Made by a program: the position numbers and the translations under genes | Assembly (NCBI RefSeq): GCF_004362825.1 | Contig: NZ_SNXZ01000008.1 | Span: 310,001-374,000, forward strand | DNA: 64,000 bases | Direction: 5' to 3' | Source: Labedaea rhizosphaerae | Lineage (GTDB): Bacteria > Actinomycetota > Actinomycetes > Mycobacteriales > Pseudonocardiaceae | In this document: positions 6,876-16,073 of the stretch, piece after piece | How the letters are laid out: each line of letters begins with the position of its first letter | Position numbering within the stretch: the first letter of the stretch is position 1 | Notes under the pieces: model-generated | The model's input: only the letters and a program-made list of their open reading frames with translations | Databases searched by the model: none | Told to the model about the DNA's origin: nothing

Positions 6876-8999
6876 TCAGTGGACGGGAACGGAAGCGACT
6901 CCCGGAGCCAGGAACGGCTTGCCGTTGATCTTCTCGGACACGCCCGCGCGGTCCAGGTACGGCGTGATGCCGCCCAGCCAGAACGGCCAGCCCGCGCCGA
7001 GCAGCAGGCACAGGTCTATGTCCTGGGCCTCGGCGACCACGCCCTCGTCGAGCATGATCCGGATCTCCTCGGCCAGCGCACCGAGCGCCCGCTTCCGCAC
7101 CTTCACTTCGGTGGACGGCTGGTCGCCCGGCTGCCCCCCGGTCTGCCACAGCGCGGCGACCTCGGGGTCGACGGTCTGGTTGCCTTGCGCGTCCCACGTC
7201 CACACCGCGGTCTTGCCGGCCTCGACGAAGCGCCGCATGTTCTCGCTGACGCCGAACCGGTCCGGGAACGCGCGGTGCATGGTCTCGGCGACGTGCAACG
7301 CCACCGCGGGCCCGACCAGTTGCAGCAGCACCAGCGGGCTCATCGGCAGGCCCAGCGGCTCCAGGGCCCGGTCGGCCACCTCGAACGGCGTGCCCTCGTC
7401 GACCGCGCCGATGACCTCGCCGAGGAAGCGGGTCAGCAGCCGGTTCACCACGAACGCCGGCGCGTCCTTCACCAGCACGCACGACTTCTTCAGCGACTTG
7501 CCGACCGCGAACGCCGTCGCCAGCGCGGCGTCGTCCGTGGCGGAGCCGCGCACGATCTCCAGCAGCGGCAGCACGGCGACCGGGTTGAAGAAGTGGAAGC
7601 CCACCACCCGCTCCGGGTGCTTGAGCTTCGACGCCATCTCCGACACCGACAGCGAAGACGTGTTCGTGGCGAGGATGCACTCGTCGGACACATGCTCCTC
7701 GACCTGCGCGAACACGGTCTGCTTGACCGACATCTCCTCGAACACGGCCTCGATCACGAAGTCCGCGTCGGCGAACGCCGCCTTGTCCAGCGAGCCGGTG
7801 ACCAGGGCCTTGAGCCGGTTGGTGGCGTCGGGGGACAGCCGGCCCTTGCTCAGCAGCTTGTCCAGTTCGGCGTGCACGTAGCCCACGCCCTTGTCGACGC
7901 GCTCCTGGTCGATGTCGGTGAGCACCACCGGCACCTGCAGGCGGCGCGCGAAGAGCAGCGCCAGCTGGCTCGCCATCAGCCCAGCGCCGACGATGCCGAC
8001 CTTGGTCACCGGCCGGGCCAGCGACTTGTCCGGCGCACCGGCCGGGCGCTTGGCCCGCTTCTGGGTCAGGTTGAACGAGTACAACCCGGCCCGCAGCTCG
8101 TCGGTCATCAGCACGTCGGCGAGCGCGTCGGTCTCGGCGGCGTAGCCGCGGTCGAGGTCGTTCTCACGGGCCAAAGCCAGCAGTTCCAACGCCTTGGCCG
8201 GACCGGGCGACGCGCCGTGCGTCTTGCCGTCCACAATCGACTTCGCCCGGGTCAGGGCCGCGTCCCACGCGTCGCCACGGTCGATTTCCTTGCGCTGCGG
8301 GGTGATCTCGCCGCCGAGCACCTTGGCCAGCCACAGCAGCGACTGCTCCAGGTAGTCCGCCGACTCGAACACGGCGTCCACGATGCCCAGCTCGAGCGCC
8401 TGCTTCGGCTTGAGCATCTTGTTCTGGTTCAACGCGTTCTCGATGATCACGGTCACCGCGGCGTCCGCGCCGATCAGGTTCGGCAGCAGTTGCGTGCCGC
8501 CCCAGCCGGGGAACAGGCCCAGGAACGTTTCCGGGAACGCGATCGCCGCGGCGTTCGCCGCGAGCGTCCGGTAGTCGCACGAGAGCGCCAGTTCGAGCCC
8601 GCCGCCCATGACCGCGCCGTTGACGAAGGCGAAGGTCGGGATGTCGGTCTCGGTGAACCGGCGGAACACGTCGTGCCCGGCCTGCGCGATCTGCTTGGCC
8701 AGTTCGCGGTCGGCGACCTGCTCCACACCGGACAGATCGGCGCCGACGGCGAAGATGAACGGCTTGCCGGTCACCGCGATCGCCGCGGGCTTGGCCGCCA
8801 CCGCCGCGTCGAACGCCGCGTTCAGGCTGACCAGGCTCTGCGGCCCGAACGTGGACGGGCGCGTGTGGTCATGGCCGTTGTCGAGGGTGATCAACGCGAC
8901 CTGGCCGTCGACGCCCGGCACGGTGATCAGCCGCGTGGTCGCCTTGGTGACGACCTCGTCCGGGAACGCCGCCTTGGCCTGCTCCTGTGTGAAGCTCAC
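6876..8999 (-). CDS. fadB: fatty-acid beta-oxidation multifunctional protein, alpha subunit
   Basis: A 707-residue fusion of an enoyl-CoA hydratase domain (about residues 1-250; oxyanion-hole blocks GADLSGVEQ and FVNGAVMGGGLELALSCD) with a 3-hydroxyacyl-CoA dehydrogenase (NAD-binding VGIVGAGLMASQLALLFARR, then the C-terminal dimer domain with GFHFFNPVAVLPLLEIV). It hydrates trans-2-enoyl-CoA and oxidises the 3-hydroxyacyl-CoA. The GTG start overlaps the thiolase stop in GTGA, so it is the second gene of a fadA-fadB operon. Actinobacterial FadB proteins of this length are typical of fatty-acid degradation. Confidence 0.93.
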   Translation of the reverse strand: MSFTQEQAKAAFPDEVVTKATTRLITVPGVDGQVALITLDNGHDHTRPSTFGPQSLVSLNAAFDAAVAAKPAAIAVTGKPFIFAVGADLSGVEQVADRELAKQIAQAGHDVFRRFTETDIPTFAFVNGAVMGGGLELALSCDYRTLAANAAAIAFPETFLGLFPGWGGTQLLPNLIGADAAVTVIIENALNQNKMLKPKQALELGIVDAVFESADYLEQSLLWLAKVLGGEITPQRKEIDRGDAWDAALTRAKSIVDGKTHGASPGPAKALELLALARENDLDRGYAAETDALADVLMTDELRAGLYSFNLTQKRAKRPAGAPDKSLARPVTKVGIVGAGLMASQLALLFARRLQVPVVLTDIDQERVDKGVGYVHAELDKLLSKGRLSPDATNRLKALVTGSLDKAAFADADFVIEAVFEEMSVKQTVFAQVEEHVSDECILATNTSSLSVSEMASKLKHPERVVGFHFFNPVAVLPLLEIVRGSATDDAALATAFAVGKSLKKSCVLVKDAPAFVVNRLLTRFLGEVIGAVDEGTPFEVADRALEPLGLPMSPLVLLQLVGPAVALHVAETMHRAFPDRFGVSENMRRFVEAGKTAVWTWDAQGNQTVDPEVAALWQTGGQPGDQPSTEVKVRKRALGALAEEIRIMLDEGVVAEAQDIDLCLLLGAGWPFWLGGITPYLDRAGVSEKINGKPFLAPGVASVPVH

Positions 9000-10213
9000 T
9001 GGCCCGCTCCATTCCAATGGGGGTTCTCCCAGATCACGGCGCCGCCCATGCCGATGCCGATGCACATCGCGGTCAGGCCGTAGCGCACCTCGGGGTGCTC
9101 GGCGAACTGGCGGGACAACTGGATCATCAGCCGCACCCCCGACGACGCGAGCGGGTGGCCGCACGCGATCGCGCCGCCCCACGGGTTGACGCGCGGGTCG
9201 TCCTGGTCGATGCCGAAGTGGTCGAGGAACGCGAGCACCTGGACGGCGAACGCCTCGTTCAGCTCGAACAGCCCGATGTCCTCAATGGACAACCCGGTCT
9301 TCGCGAGCGCCTTCTCCGTGGCCGGCACGGGTCCGATGCCCATCACCTCGGGCTCGACGCCGACGAAGGAGTAGCCGACCAGCCGCATGCCGACGGGCAG
9401 GCCCAGCTCGTTGGCGGTGTCCTCGTCGGCCAGCAGCGCGCCGGTCGCGCCGTCGTTGAGGCCGGCCGCGTTGCCCGCGGTGACCCGGCCGTGCGGGCGG
9501 AACGGCGTCTTGAGCGTGGCCAGTTGCTCGACCGTGGTGCCCGGGCGGGGCGGCTCGTCCTCGGTGGCCAGGCCCCAGCCCAGCTCGCTGTGCCGGGTCG
9601 CGACCGGCACCAGCTCGGGGCCGATCTTCCCGGCCTTCACCGCGTCGGCGTACTTCTCCTGGCTGCGCGCGGCGTAGGCGTCGCAGCGCTCCTTGGTCAG
9701 CTCGGGGTAGCGGTCGTGCACGTTCTCCGCGGTCTGGCCCATCACCAGCGCGGAGGTGTCGACCAGCTTGTCGGCCAGGAACCGCGGGTTCGGGTCCACG
9801 CCTTCACCCATCGGGTGGCGGCCCATGTGCTCGACGCCGCCCGCGATGGCCACGTCGTAGGCGCCGAACGCGATGCCGCCGGCGATCGTGGTCACGGCGG
9901 TCATGGCGCCCGCGCACATCCGGTCGATGGCGTAGCCGGGCACCGACTTGGGCAGCCCGGCGAGCAGCGCGGCGGTGCGGCCGATGGTCAGGCCCTGGTC
10001 GCCGATCTGGGTGGTCGCGGCGATCGCGACGTCGTCGATGCGCTCGGGTGGCAGCTCGGGGTGGCGGCGCAGCAGCTCCCTGATCACCTTGACGACCAGG
10101 TCGTCGGCCCGGGTCTCGGCGTAGATGCCCTTCGGCCCGGCCTTGCCGAACGGCGTGCGGACACCGTCGACGAAGACCACGTTCCGAACGGCACGCGCGG
10201 TGGATTCGGCCAC
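8996..10213 (-). CDS. fadA: acetyl-CoA C-acyltransferase (3-ketoacyl-CoA thiolase)
   Basis: A 405-residue thiolase that cleaves 3-ketoacyl-CoA to acetyl-CoA and a shortened acyl-CoA. The nucleophilic Cys is in DRMCAGAMTAV, the His is in GGAIACGHPLASSG and the second Cys is in AMCIGIGMGGA. I placed the start at GTG 10213 because AGGAG lies 7 nt before it; a GTG at 10228 is also in frame. It leads the operon and is followed by fadB with a 4-bp overlap. The upstream region carries two palindromes that look like repressor sites. Confidence 0.93.
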   Translation of the reverse strand: MAESTARAVRNVVFVDGVRTPFGKAGPKGIYAETRADDLVVKVIRELLRRHPELPPERIDDVAIAATTQIGDQGLTIGRTAALLAGLPKSVPGYAIDRMCAGAMTAVTTIAGGIAFGAYDVAIAGGVEHMGRHPMGEGVDPNPRFLADKLVDTSALVMGQTAENVHDRYPELTKERCDAYAARSQEKYADAVKAGKIGPELVPVATRHSELGWGLATEDEPPRPGTTVEQLATLKTPFRPHGRVTAGNAAGLNDGATGALLADEDTANELGLPVGMRLVGYSFVGVEPEVMGIGPVPATEKALAKTGLSIEDIGLFELNEAFAVQVLAFLDHFGIDQDDPRVNPWGGAIACGHPLASSGVRLMIQLSRQFAEHPEVRYGLTAMCIGIGMGGAVIWENPHWNGAGQ

Positions 10214-10249
10214 GGCGGTGCTCCTCACGTCTGGCGCGACCGGTGGTCC

Positions 10250-10297
10250 TACCGGCCGGTAACGTCCTCACTCTAGCCCTTGTTACTGGTCGGTAAC
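10250..10297 (-). promoter_or_regulatory. two palindromes upstream of fadA-fadB
   Basis: A perfect 12-bp palindrome TACCGGCCGGTA (10250-10261) and an imperfect 16-bp one, GTTACTGG-TCGGTAAC (10282-10297), lie 37-84 bp upstream of the thiolase start. Both share the GTAA/TTAC-flanked, CGG-rich style of TetR-family operators. Acyl-CoA-responsive TetR repressors commonly control beta-oxidation genes in actinobacteria. The cognate regulator is not in the window. They also lie 56-103 bp upstream of the divergent Nudix gene. Confidence 0.45.
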
Positions 10298-10352
10298 TAC
10301 TGGTGTCCCGCTGTCGAGTGAGTCACATCCGGCTCTCCTAGACTGCGACACC

Positions 10353-10892
10353 GTGGTTCTTCCCGCGGCCCTGCTGGCCGGCTACCGACCCGCCGACGAC
10401 CTCGAGGCCGCCGACGTGGACCGCGTCCGCGCGCTCGTCGACGCCGCCGCGGACCCGTGGTCCCGCGAGCACCCCGTGCACCTCACCGCGTCCGCGCTGG
10501 TCGTGCACCCGCCGACCCGCCAGGTGCTGCTGCGCTGGCACCAGCGCATGGCGGCGTGGCTGCAGATCGGCGGCCACGGCGACCCGGGCGAGACCGATCC
10601 GCTGCAGGTCGTGCTGCGCGAGGGCCAGGAGGAGACGGGTCTCGGCGACCTGCGGCCGTGGCCGAACCGGGACCTGCTGCACGTCGTCGTGGTGCCGGTG
10701 CCGGCCGGCCGCACGGAGCCGGCGCACGAGCACGCCGATCTGCGCTTCGTGCTGGCGACCGACCGGCCCGAGGACGCCCGGCCGGAGAAGCCGACCGCGC
10801 CGCTGCGCTGGGTCGAGCTGCCGCAGGCCCGGGAACTGGTGACCGAGGACAACCTCCGCGAGACTCTGTCCCGGGTGGACCGCTTGTTCTGA
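10353..10892 (+). CDS. Nudix hydrolase
   Basis: A 179-residue Nudix-fold hydrolase. The Nudix helix is REGQEETGL (residues 89-97), preceded by GGHGDPGE. The spacing between that Glu and the RE pair is one residue longer than in the classical box, a variation seen in this actinobacterial subgroup. It should cleave a nucleoside diphosphate linked to another group; the substrate is unknown. The first GTG after the short divergent intergenic region was taken as start. The next gene begins 19 bp downstream on the same strand. Confidence 0.85.
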   Translation: MVLPAALLAGYRPADDLEAADVDRVRALVDAAADPWSREHPVHLTASALVVHPPTRQVLLRWHQRMAAWLQIGGHGDPGETDPLQVVLREGQEETGLGDLRPWPNRDLLHVVVVPVPAGRTEPAHEHADLRFVLATDRPEDARPEKPTAPLRWVELPQARELVTEDNLRETLSRVDRLF

Positions 10893-10911
10893 CCGACACC
10901 AGGAGGCGCAC

Positions 10912-11637
10912 GTGCTCGACGTGGAAGAGCAGTCCGGGGTCACGGTCGTCCGGCTGGCCCACGGCAAGGTCAACGCCCTGGACCTGGAACTGCTGCGGGC
11001 GATCACCGACGCGATGCGCGAACTCGACCCCGGTACACCGGTGGTGCTGACCGGTTCCGGCTCGGTGTTCTGCGCGGGCGTCGACCTGCGGCGGATCGTG
11101 GACGGCGGCCCGGACTACGTCCGGGAGTACCTGCCTGCGCTCAGCGAAGCGTTCCTGGCGGTGTTCGACCACCCGGGGCCGGTGGTCGCGGCGGTCAACG
11201 GCCACGCGCTCGCGGGCGGCTGCGTGATCGCCGCCGCGTGCGACGTGCGGCTGATGTCGCAGGGCACGATCGGGCTGACCGAGCTGGGCGTCGGCGTGCC
11301 GTTCCCGACGGCCGCGATCGAGATCATGCGGCACGTCGTCGGACCGGCCGCGGAACGGCTCGTGCTGACGGCCGCCCCACTCGACGTCGCCGGCGCGGTG
11401 GCCATCGGGCTCGTCCAGCAGGTGCCGGACGCGTTCGGCGCGGCCGTGACGCTGGCCGCCGCGATGGGCGAGGTGCCCGCCGACGTGTACGCATTCAGCA
11501 AGCGCCAGCTGCGCCAGCCGGTGTGGGAACGCATCGCGGCCCACGACAGCGCCGACGCCGAGGTGCTCGAGGTGTGGTCCTCGGACCGCTCACGCGATGC
11601 GATCACCGCGTACCTGGAGTCGTTGCGCCGCCGTTAG
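10912..11637 (+). CDS. enoyl-CoA hydratase/isomerase family protein
   Basis: A 241-residue crotonase-fold protein. The oxyanion-hole blocks are GSVFCAGVDLRRI and VNGHALAGGCVIAAACDVRL, followed by IGLTELGVGVPFPTAA. The Glu of GLTELG occupies a family catalytic position. Length is typical for single-domain hydratases/isomerases. GTG start with AGGAG upstream. It lies beside, but divergent from, the fadAB operon, so a role in fatty-acid or branched-chain acyl-CoA metabolism is likely; the substrate is not certain. Confidence 0.88.
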   Translation: MLDVEEQSGVTVVRLAHGKVNALDLELLRAITDAMRELDPGTPVVLTGSGSVFCAGVDLRRIVDGGPDYVREYLPALSEAFLAVFDHPGPVVAAVNGHALAGGCVIAAACDVRLMSQGTIGLTELGVGVPFPTAAIEIMRHVVGPAAERLVLTAAPLDVAGAVAIGLVQQVPDAFGAAVTLAAAMGEVPADVYAFSKRQLRQPVWERIAAHDSADAEVLEVWSSDRSRDAITAYLESLRRR

Positions 11638-11654
11638 TCCACTGTGGACTTGAG

Positions 11655-12908
11655 CTAGCTCGCGGAATCGGTTTCCGCGGCCACCTTCAGCGTGCGGCTC
11701 ATCGTGTCGGCCACGAGGGCGATCTGCCACTCCCGTGCGCCACCCGCGCGCAGTGCCGCGGCGGTGCCCTCGGGCGTGAGGTCCGCCGGCGGCTCCCAGC
11801 ACGTGCGGCGCATGAGGTCGGGCTGCAGCAGGTTCTCCACCGGCAGGGTGTGGGCCTCGGCGATCTCGGCCAGCGCGGCCCGGGTCGCCGCCAGGCGGGC
11901 GGCGGCATCCGGGTCCTTGTCCGACCAGCGGTTCGCCGGCGGCGGACCGTCGTGCGCCGGGCTCTGCTCGGGCAGCTCCGCGCGGGTCAGCTCGGCCGCC
12001 GACCGCAACGCACGCATCCACGTGCCCACCAGGCGCCGCTGCGCGCGGCCGCCGAACACCGGCAGGGCGAGCAGTTCGGTGTCGTCCTTGGGGTTGGTGG
12101 TGGCCGCCTGCATGATCGCGCTGTCCGGCAGCACCCGGCCGGGGGCGATGTCGCGCTGGCGGGCCAGGGCGTCGCGCTCCTGCCACAGGGCGCGCACCGC
12201 GGCCAGCGCCCGGGGGTTGCGGGCGCGGTGGATGCCCGAGGTCCGCCGCCACGGCTCCTTGCGCGGTGCGGCGGGTGCCGCGGTGCGCAGGGCCTCGAAC
12301 TCCTCGAGCGCCCAGTCCAGCTTGCCCTGGCGGCGCAGCTCCTCGACGAGCACGTCACGCAGTTGCACCAGCAGTTCGACGTCGAGGGCCGCGTAGTCCA
12401 GCCACGCCCGCGGCAGCGGCCGGCGCGACCAATCGGCCGCGCCGTGGCCCTTCTCCAGCCGGTAGCCCAGCAACTGCTCGACCATCGTGCCCAGCGCGAC
12501 CCGGTCGTACCCGGCCAGCCGGCCCGCCAGTTCGGTGTCGAACAGCGCGCTCGGCCGCAAGTCGAGTTCGGCCAGGCAGGGGAGGTCCTGCGAGGCCGCG
12601 TGCAACACCCATTCCGGGCCGGTGAGCGCCTCCACCAGCGGCCCGACCTGCCCGTCGAGTGCGATGGGGTCGATCAACGCGGTGCCCGCGCCCTCGCGGC
12701 GCACCTGAACCAGGTAGGCCCGTTGGCTGTAGCGGTATCCGGATGCCCGCTCGGTGTCGACCGCGATCGGTCCGGTCCCGGCGGCAATCGCCTCGGCTGT
12801 TCGCCGCAGCTCGCCTGGGTCGGTCACCACGTCGGGGGTGCCGTCCCTGGGCTCGGTCAACAGCTCGGGTTCGGGACGCGCCTCAGCGTCCGTGCCGGGA
12901 TCACTCAC
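11655..12908 (-). CDS. rnd: ribonuclease D
   Basis: A 417-residue 3'-5' exoribonuclease of the DEDD-Y class. Exo motifs: I is AVDTERASG (D-x-E), II is HAASQDLPCL (D) and III is YAALDVELL (Y and D). An HRDC domain follows, including RALAAVRALWQERDALARQRDI. It trims tRNA and other structured RNAs. RNase D next to a DUF3000 gene and hemE is a conserved actinobacterial arrangement. Here a NarL-type regulator, a dipeptidase and a DJ-1-like gene stand between them. Confidence 0.92.
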   Translation of the reverse strand: MSDPGTDAEARPEPELLTEPRDGTPDVVTDPGELRRTAEAIAAGTGPIAVDTERASGYRYSQRAYLVQVRREGAGTALIDPIALDGQVGPLVEALTGPEWVLHAASQDLPCLAELDLRPSALFDTELAGRLAGYDRVALGTMVEQLLGYRLEKGHGAADWSRRPLPRAWLDYAALDVELLVQLRDVLVEELRRQGKLDWALEEFEALRTAAPAAPRKEPWRRTSGIHRARNPRALAAVRALWQERDALARQRDIAPGRVLPDSAIMQAATTNPKDDTELLALPVFGGRAQRRLVGTWMRALRSAAELTRAELPEQSPAHDGPPPANRWSDKDPDAAARLAATRAALAEIAEAHTLPVENLLQPDLMRRTCWEPPADLTPEGTAAALRAGGAREWQIALVADTMSRTLKVAAETDSAS

Positions 12909-12964
12909 GGCGTAGGACCCTAGAGCACTGCCATGTCAATGGAGGTGAAGCCGGTCCATGGATA

Positions 12965-13000
12965 CCGGGTGACAAGGCCGCGCCTGCCCCGGCCACCCGG
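12965..13000 (-). terminator. possible terminator after the NarL-type regulator
   Basis: An interrupted stem: CCGGG (12965-12969) with CCCGG (12996-13000), and GGCCG (12976-12980) with CGGCC (12990-12994). It lies 22 bp downstream of the regulator's stop on the minus strand. There is no clear T run, as is usual in GC-rich actinomycetes. Confidence 0.35.
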
Positions 13001-13022
13001 TCCCCATGAACCTCGAGATCGC

Positions 13023-13739
13023 TCAGCGGATGACGCCCGCGCGCATGGCCAACGCGACCATCTGCGCCCGGTCGCCGGTGCCGAGCTTGCGCCCGATCCG
13101 CGAGAGGTGAGACTTCACCGTCAACGCGGAAAGGTTCAGCGCCTCGCCGATCTCCTTGTTCGACTGACCGTCGGCCACCAGCTGCAGCACCTCGACCTCA
13201 CGCGCGGAAAGCTCCCGCGGCGTGTTGTCGGTGCCCGGCACGCGAGTGCCGGTCGCGAGCACCGGGGCAACGCTCGGGTCGGCGTACACGCCGCCTTCGA
13301 GCACCCGGCGCACGCCGTCGGTGACCACCACGGGCGAAGCGGACTTCAGCAGGTAGGCCTGCGCCCCTGCTTGGAAAGCCGAACGCACCGCGTACGGATC
13401 GTCGGACGAAGCCAGCACGACGATCCGCGGCCAACCATGGCTGCGGAGCTCCGTGACCAGCTCGATCCCGCTGCCGTCCGGCAAACCGAGATCGAGGATC
13501 GCCAGGTCGCACGGCCCCGTGGCCAACGCCCTAGCCCTCGCCTCGGCCACCGTGGCGGCCTCGTGCACTGTGCCCGCGCCCATCTGGGTCAGCCGGGCAG
13601 CTATCGCCTCCCTCAACAACGGATGGTCATCGACCACCAGCACCGAGAACAGTTCTTCCCGCGGGTGCGGGACCATGTTCGCCGGCAAAGCACCGGCTGG
13701 CGTGGTTCGAACGGCCTGACCTAAGCCGACGGCAGCCAC
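13023..13739 (-). CDS. NarL/LuxR-family response regulator
   Basis: A 238-residue regulator with an N-terminal receiver domain (acidic pocket VVDDHP, phospho-acceptor Asp in LAILDLGLPDGSG, Lys in AYLLKSAS) and a C-terminal LuxR helix-turn-helix (LSAREVEVLQLVADGQSNKEI, then LSALTVKSHLSRIGRKLG). The GTG at 13739 is preceded by GGGAGG with a 7-nt spacer. No sensor kinase gene is adjacent, so it is an orphan here. A regulator in this place beside the haem and RNase D genes is conserved in actinobacteria. Confidence 0.9.
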   Translation of the reverse strand: MAAVGLGQAVRTTPAGALPANMVPHPREELFSVLVVDDHPLLREAIAARLTQMGAGTVHEAATVAEARARALATGPCDLAILDLGLPDGSGIELVTELRSHGWPRIVVLASSDDPYAVRSAFQAGAQAYLLKSASPVVVTDGVRRVLEGGVYADPSVAPVLATGTRVPGTDNTPRELSAREVEVLQLVADGQSNKEIGEALNLSALTVKSHLSRIGRKLGTGDRAQMVALAMRAGVIR

Positions 13740-13878
13740 GTCACTACCTCCCTGGAGTGTCGGTCGTGCCCCCCGACCGGCACCGGGACTTTCGACCGAT
13801 CAGCCGCGCCGCCGATAAGCCGAAAGTGGTGTCGACGGGTGAAGCCTAGCCGCCCAAGCGGGTTAGCGGGACGATCAA

Positions 13879-13926
13879 TCGGGTATGTATCCGATCGGGT
13901 TGTCACCTAAGACCGGTGGTTGTCAC
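13879..13926. promoter_or_regulatory. palindrome and direct repeats in a divergent intergenic region
   Basis: The region between the regulator and the dipeptidase holds an imperfect palindrome TCGGGTA-TG-TATCCGA (13879-13894, one mismatched pair) and two copies of GGTTGTCAC 20 bp apart (13898-13906 and 13918-13926). It contains the promoters of both divergent genes; these are plausible binding sites, perhaps for the adjacent regulator. No consensus promoter is clear to me. Confidence 0.3.
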
Positions 13927-13997
13927 ACGATCAGGTGACTGTCCGAAAGGGTGTTAACGACGGTGTGCTGCGGCACGATGAAAGAGGTTCACATCAA

Positions 13998-15158
13998 GTG
14001 AGCACCCCAGAGGGTAGTCACGCGCGACGCCTGCTCGAGTCCGCTCCGTTGGTCGACGGTCACAACGATCTTCCCTGGGCGCTGCGCGAGCGCCAAGGGG
14101 AAGACGGCCCTATCGACCTCGCCAAGGCCCTCGACATCGACCTGACGATCCGGCAGGACGGTATGCACACCGACCTGCCGAAACTGCGCGAGGGCGGCGT
14201 CGGCATCCAGTTCTGGTCGGTCTACGTGCCCTGCCGGTTCACCGGCGGCGCCGCCACCAGCGCCGTCCTCGAGCAGATCGAGCTGACGTACGCGCTGGTC
14301 AACCGCTATCCCGACGATCTCGGGCTGGCCGGCACCGCCGACGAAGCGGTCGAGCTCTTCGAGTCGGGGAAGGTCGCCGGGTTCCTCGGCGCCGAGGGTG
14401 GGCACTGCATCGACGACTCGCTGGCGGTGCTCCGCGCGCTCTACCGGCTCGGCGTTCGCTACATGACCTTGACGCACAACGACAACACCGGCTGGGCCGA
14501 TTCGGCGACCGACGAACCGATTCACGGCGGACTCACCGACTTCGGCCGGCGCGTGGTCGAGGAGATGAACGACCTCGGCATGCTGGTCGACCTGTCCCAC
14601 GTGTCACCAGCGACGATGCGCGACGCGCTGGCGGTGAGCCGGGCGCCGGTGATCTTCAGCCATTCCTCGTGCCGGGCGGTCGCGGACCACCCGCGAAACG
14701 TGCCAGACGACGTCCTCGCCACGATGGCGGCCCAAGGCGGCGTTTGCATGGTCACCTTCGTGCCGCCGTTCGTCTCGCCCGGCTACGCGGCCTGGGACCG
14801 CGAGCTGCGCGAGGCGATGGACAAGGCCGGGCGCAAGCACGCCGACATCGCCGAGCGGTCCGCCTTCGCCGCGAGCTGGACCGACGGCCCGCCGAAACCG
14901 CAGGTCGGCGTGGACGACGTCGTGGCGCACCTCGAGCACGCCCGCGAGGTGGCGGGGATCGACCACATCGGGCTCGGCGGCGACTACGACGGCGTCGCGG
15001 TGCAGCCCGACGGGCTGGCCGACGTCTCGACCTACCCGGTCCTGCTGGACGCGTTGCTGGACCGCGGCTGGAGCGAGTCGGACTGCGTCAAGCTCGCCGG
15101 GGGGAACGCACTGCGGGTACTCCGAGAGGCCGAACGCGCTGCCCGAAACGTCCGATAG
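13998..15158 (+). CDS. membrane dipeptidase (peptidase family M19)
   Basis: A 386-residue zinc dipeptidase related to renal dipeptidase. Metal-site motifs: [12 protein letters not shown] (HxD), [10 protein letters not shown] (Glu), [11 protein letters not shown] and IFSHSSCRA (His), and [10 protein letters not shown] (Asp). It hydrolyses dipeptides, including ones with D-residues. I took GTG 13998, which directly precedes the conserved region and has AAAGAGG 10 nt upstream; an in-frame TTG at 13920 would add a tail that looks non-native. No signal peptide is visible, so the enzyme is probably cytoplasmic. Confidence 0.9.
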   Translation: MSTPEGSHARRLLESAPLVDGHNDLPWALRERQGEDGPIDLAKALDIDLTIRQDGMHTDLPKLREGGVGIQFWSVYVPCRFTGGAATSAVLEQIELTYALVNRYPDDLGLAGTADEAVELFESGKVAGFLGAEGGHCIDDSLAVLRALYRLGVRYMTLTHNDNTGWADSATDEPIHGGLTDFGRRVVEEMNDLGMLVDLSHVSPATMRDALAVSRAPVIFSHSSCRAVADHPRNVPDDVLATMAAQGGVCMVTFVPPFVSPGYAAWDRELREAMDKAGRKHADIAERSAFAASWTDGPPKPQVGVDDVVAHLEHAREVAGIDHIGLGGDYDGVAVQPDGLADVSTYPVLLDALLDRGWSESDCVKLAGGNALRVLREAERAARNVR

Positions 15159-15397
15159 CCCCCTTGGGGCATTCAGTTGCGTCGCGTACGACTTCTACCG
15201 TGAGTCACCACCAATCAATACTGGCAACCGGTAAAAATTTGTCGGTCGGCAAAGGTCCGTTACCGGACTTCCGCGTGGCAACCGGCAATCGGCAACCGAT
15301 TACTCGGTCCGATATGTCCGTTTGACAGCACGGAGGCGGTCCAGCCCACTACCCGCTGAAGTCGCGGTTGTCGAGCGTTTACTTCTGTGATGCGTCC
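15159..15397. other. gene-free region of lower GC between convergent genes
   Basis: This 239-bp stretch has visibly lower GC than its surroundings and no coding pattern. It contains two copies of GGCAACCGG and a related GGCAACCGATT. I see no clear terminator hairpin. The flanking genes converge on it. Confidence 0.5.
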
Positions 15398-16033
15398 TCA
15401 GGCAGGCGTCGGCAGCGAGTCCATCAACGCCACGAAGCTCTCGGTCGACCGCTCGGTCTGCAACCGGTGCCACGCGCGCAGGGTGGAAGGGCGCAAAACG
15501 CCCAGCCGGTCCAGCACGGCCCGGGTGAACTCGACCGGTGCCGTACCGGTCGCGGTGATGAGGTCTCCGCCGACGACGGCGGGTTCGGCCACGTAGTGGG
15601 CCGCGCCGCGGTAGCGCGGGGCGAACTGGGCCAGGGCGCCCGGATCGTTGCTGGTGTGCGGCCGGTCGTCGAGCACGCCCGCTTGGCCGAGCGCGATCGT
15701 CGCGCCGCAGATGGCGGCGACCGGCACGCCCGCGGCCAGGAACTCCCGTGCCTTGGCCAGGATCGGCTCGTGCTCGGGCTCCAGCCACGTGTCCGCGCCG
15801 GGCAGGACCAGCACGGCGCTGTCGGCCGGGTCGAGCTCGGCGACCGTGAGGTCGGGCGTGAGCCGCAAGCCGCCCTTGGTGCGGACGGGTGCGGCGGTCG
15901 CGCCGACCGTGCGCACCGGCAGGCTGGTGCCCGGCTCGGCGAAGTAGCGGCCGCTGTTCAGCTCGGCGAGCAGGTAGCCGGGTTCCCAGTCGGCCAGCGT
16001 GTCCAGTACGTAGAGGTGCGCGTTCTTGGCCAT
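15398..16033 (-). CDS. DJ-1/PfpI family (type 1 glutamine amidotransferase-like) protein
   Basis: A 211-residue flavodoxin-like protein. The nucleophile elbow is VAAICGATIALGQAG with Cys in AICGAT, and a conserved Glu lies in the N-terminal ADWEPGYLL. The DAVLVLPGADTWLE-type strand is present (SAVLVLPGADTW). Family roles include protease, chaperone, glyoxalase-III and isocyanide hydratase activities, and sequence alone does not choose among them. Its stop faces the dipeptidase; its start lies 40 bp downstream of the DUF3000 stop on the same strand. Confidence 0.85.
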   Translation of the reverse strand: MAKNAHLYVLDTLADWEPGYLLAELNSGRYFAEPGTSLPVRTVGATAAPVRTKGGLRLTPDLTVAELDPADSAVLVLPGADTWLEPEHEPILAKAREFLAAGVPVAAICGATIALGQAGVLDDRPHTSNDPGALAQFAPRYRGAAHYVAEPAVVGGDLITATGTAPVEFTRAVLDRLGVLRPSTLRAWHRLQTERSTESFVALMDSLPTPA

Positions 16034-16073
16034 GCCCGCAAGCTAGCCCGGGCCACCGACAGTTCCGGGCGCT

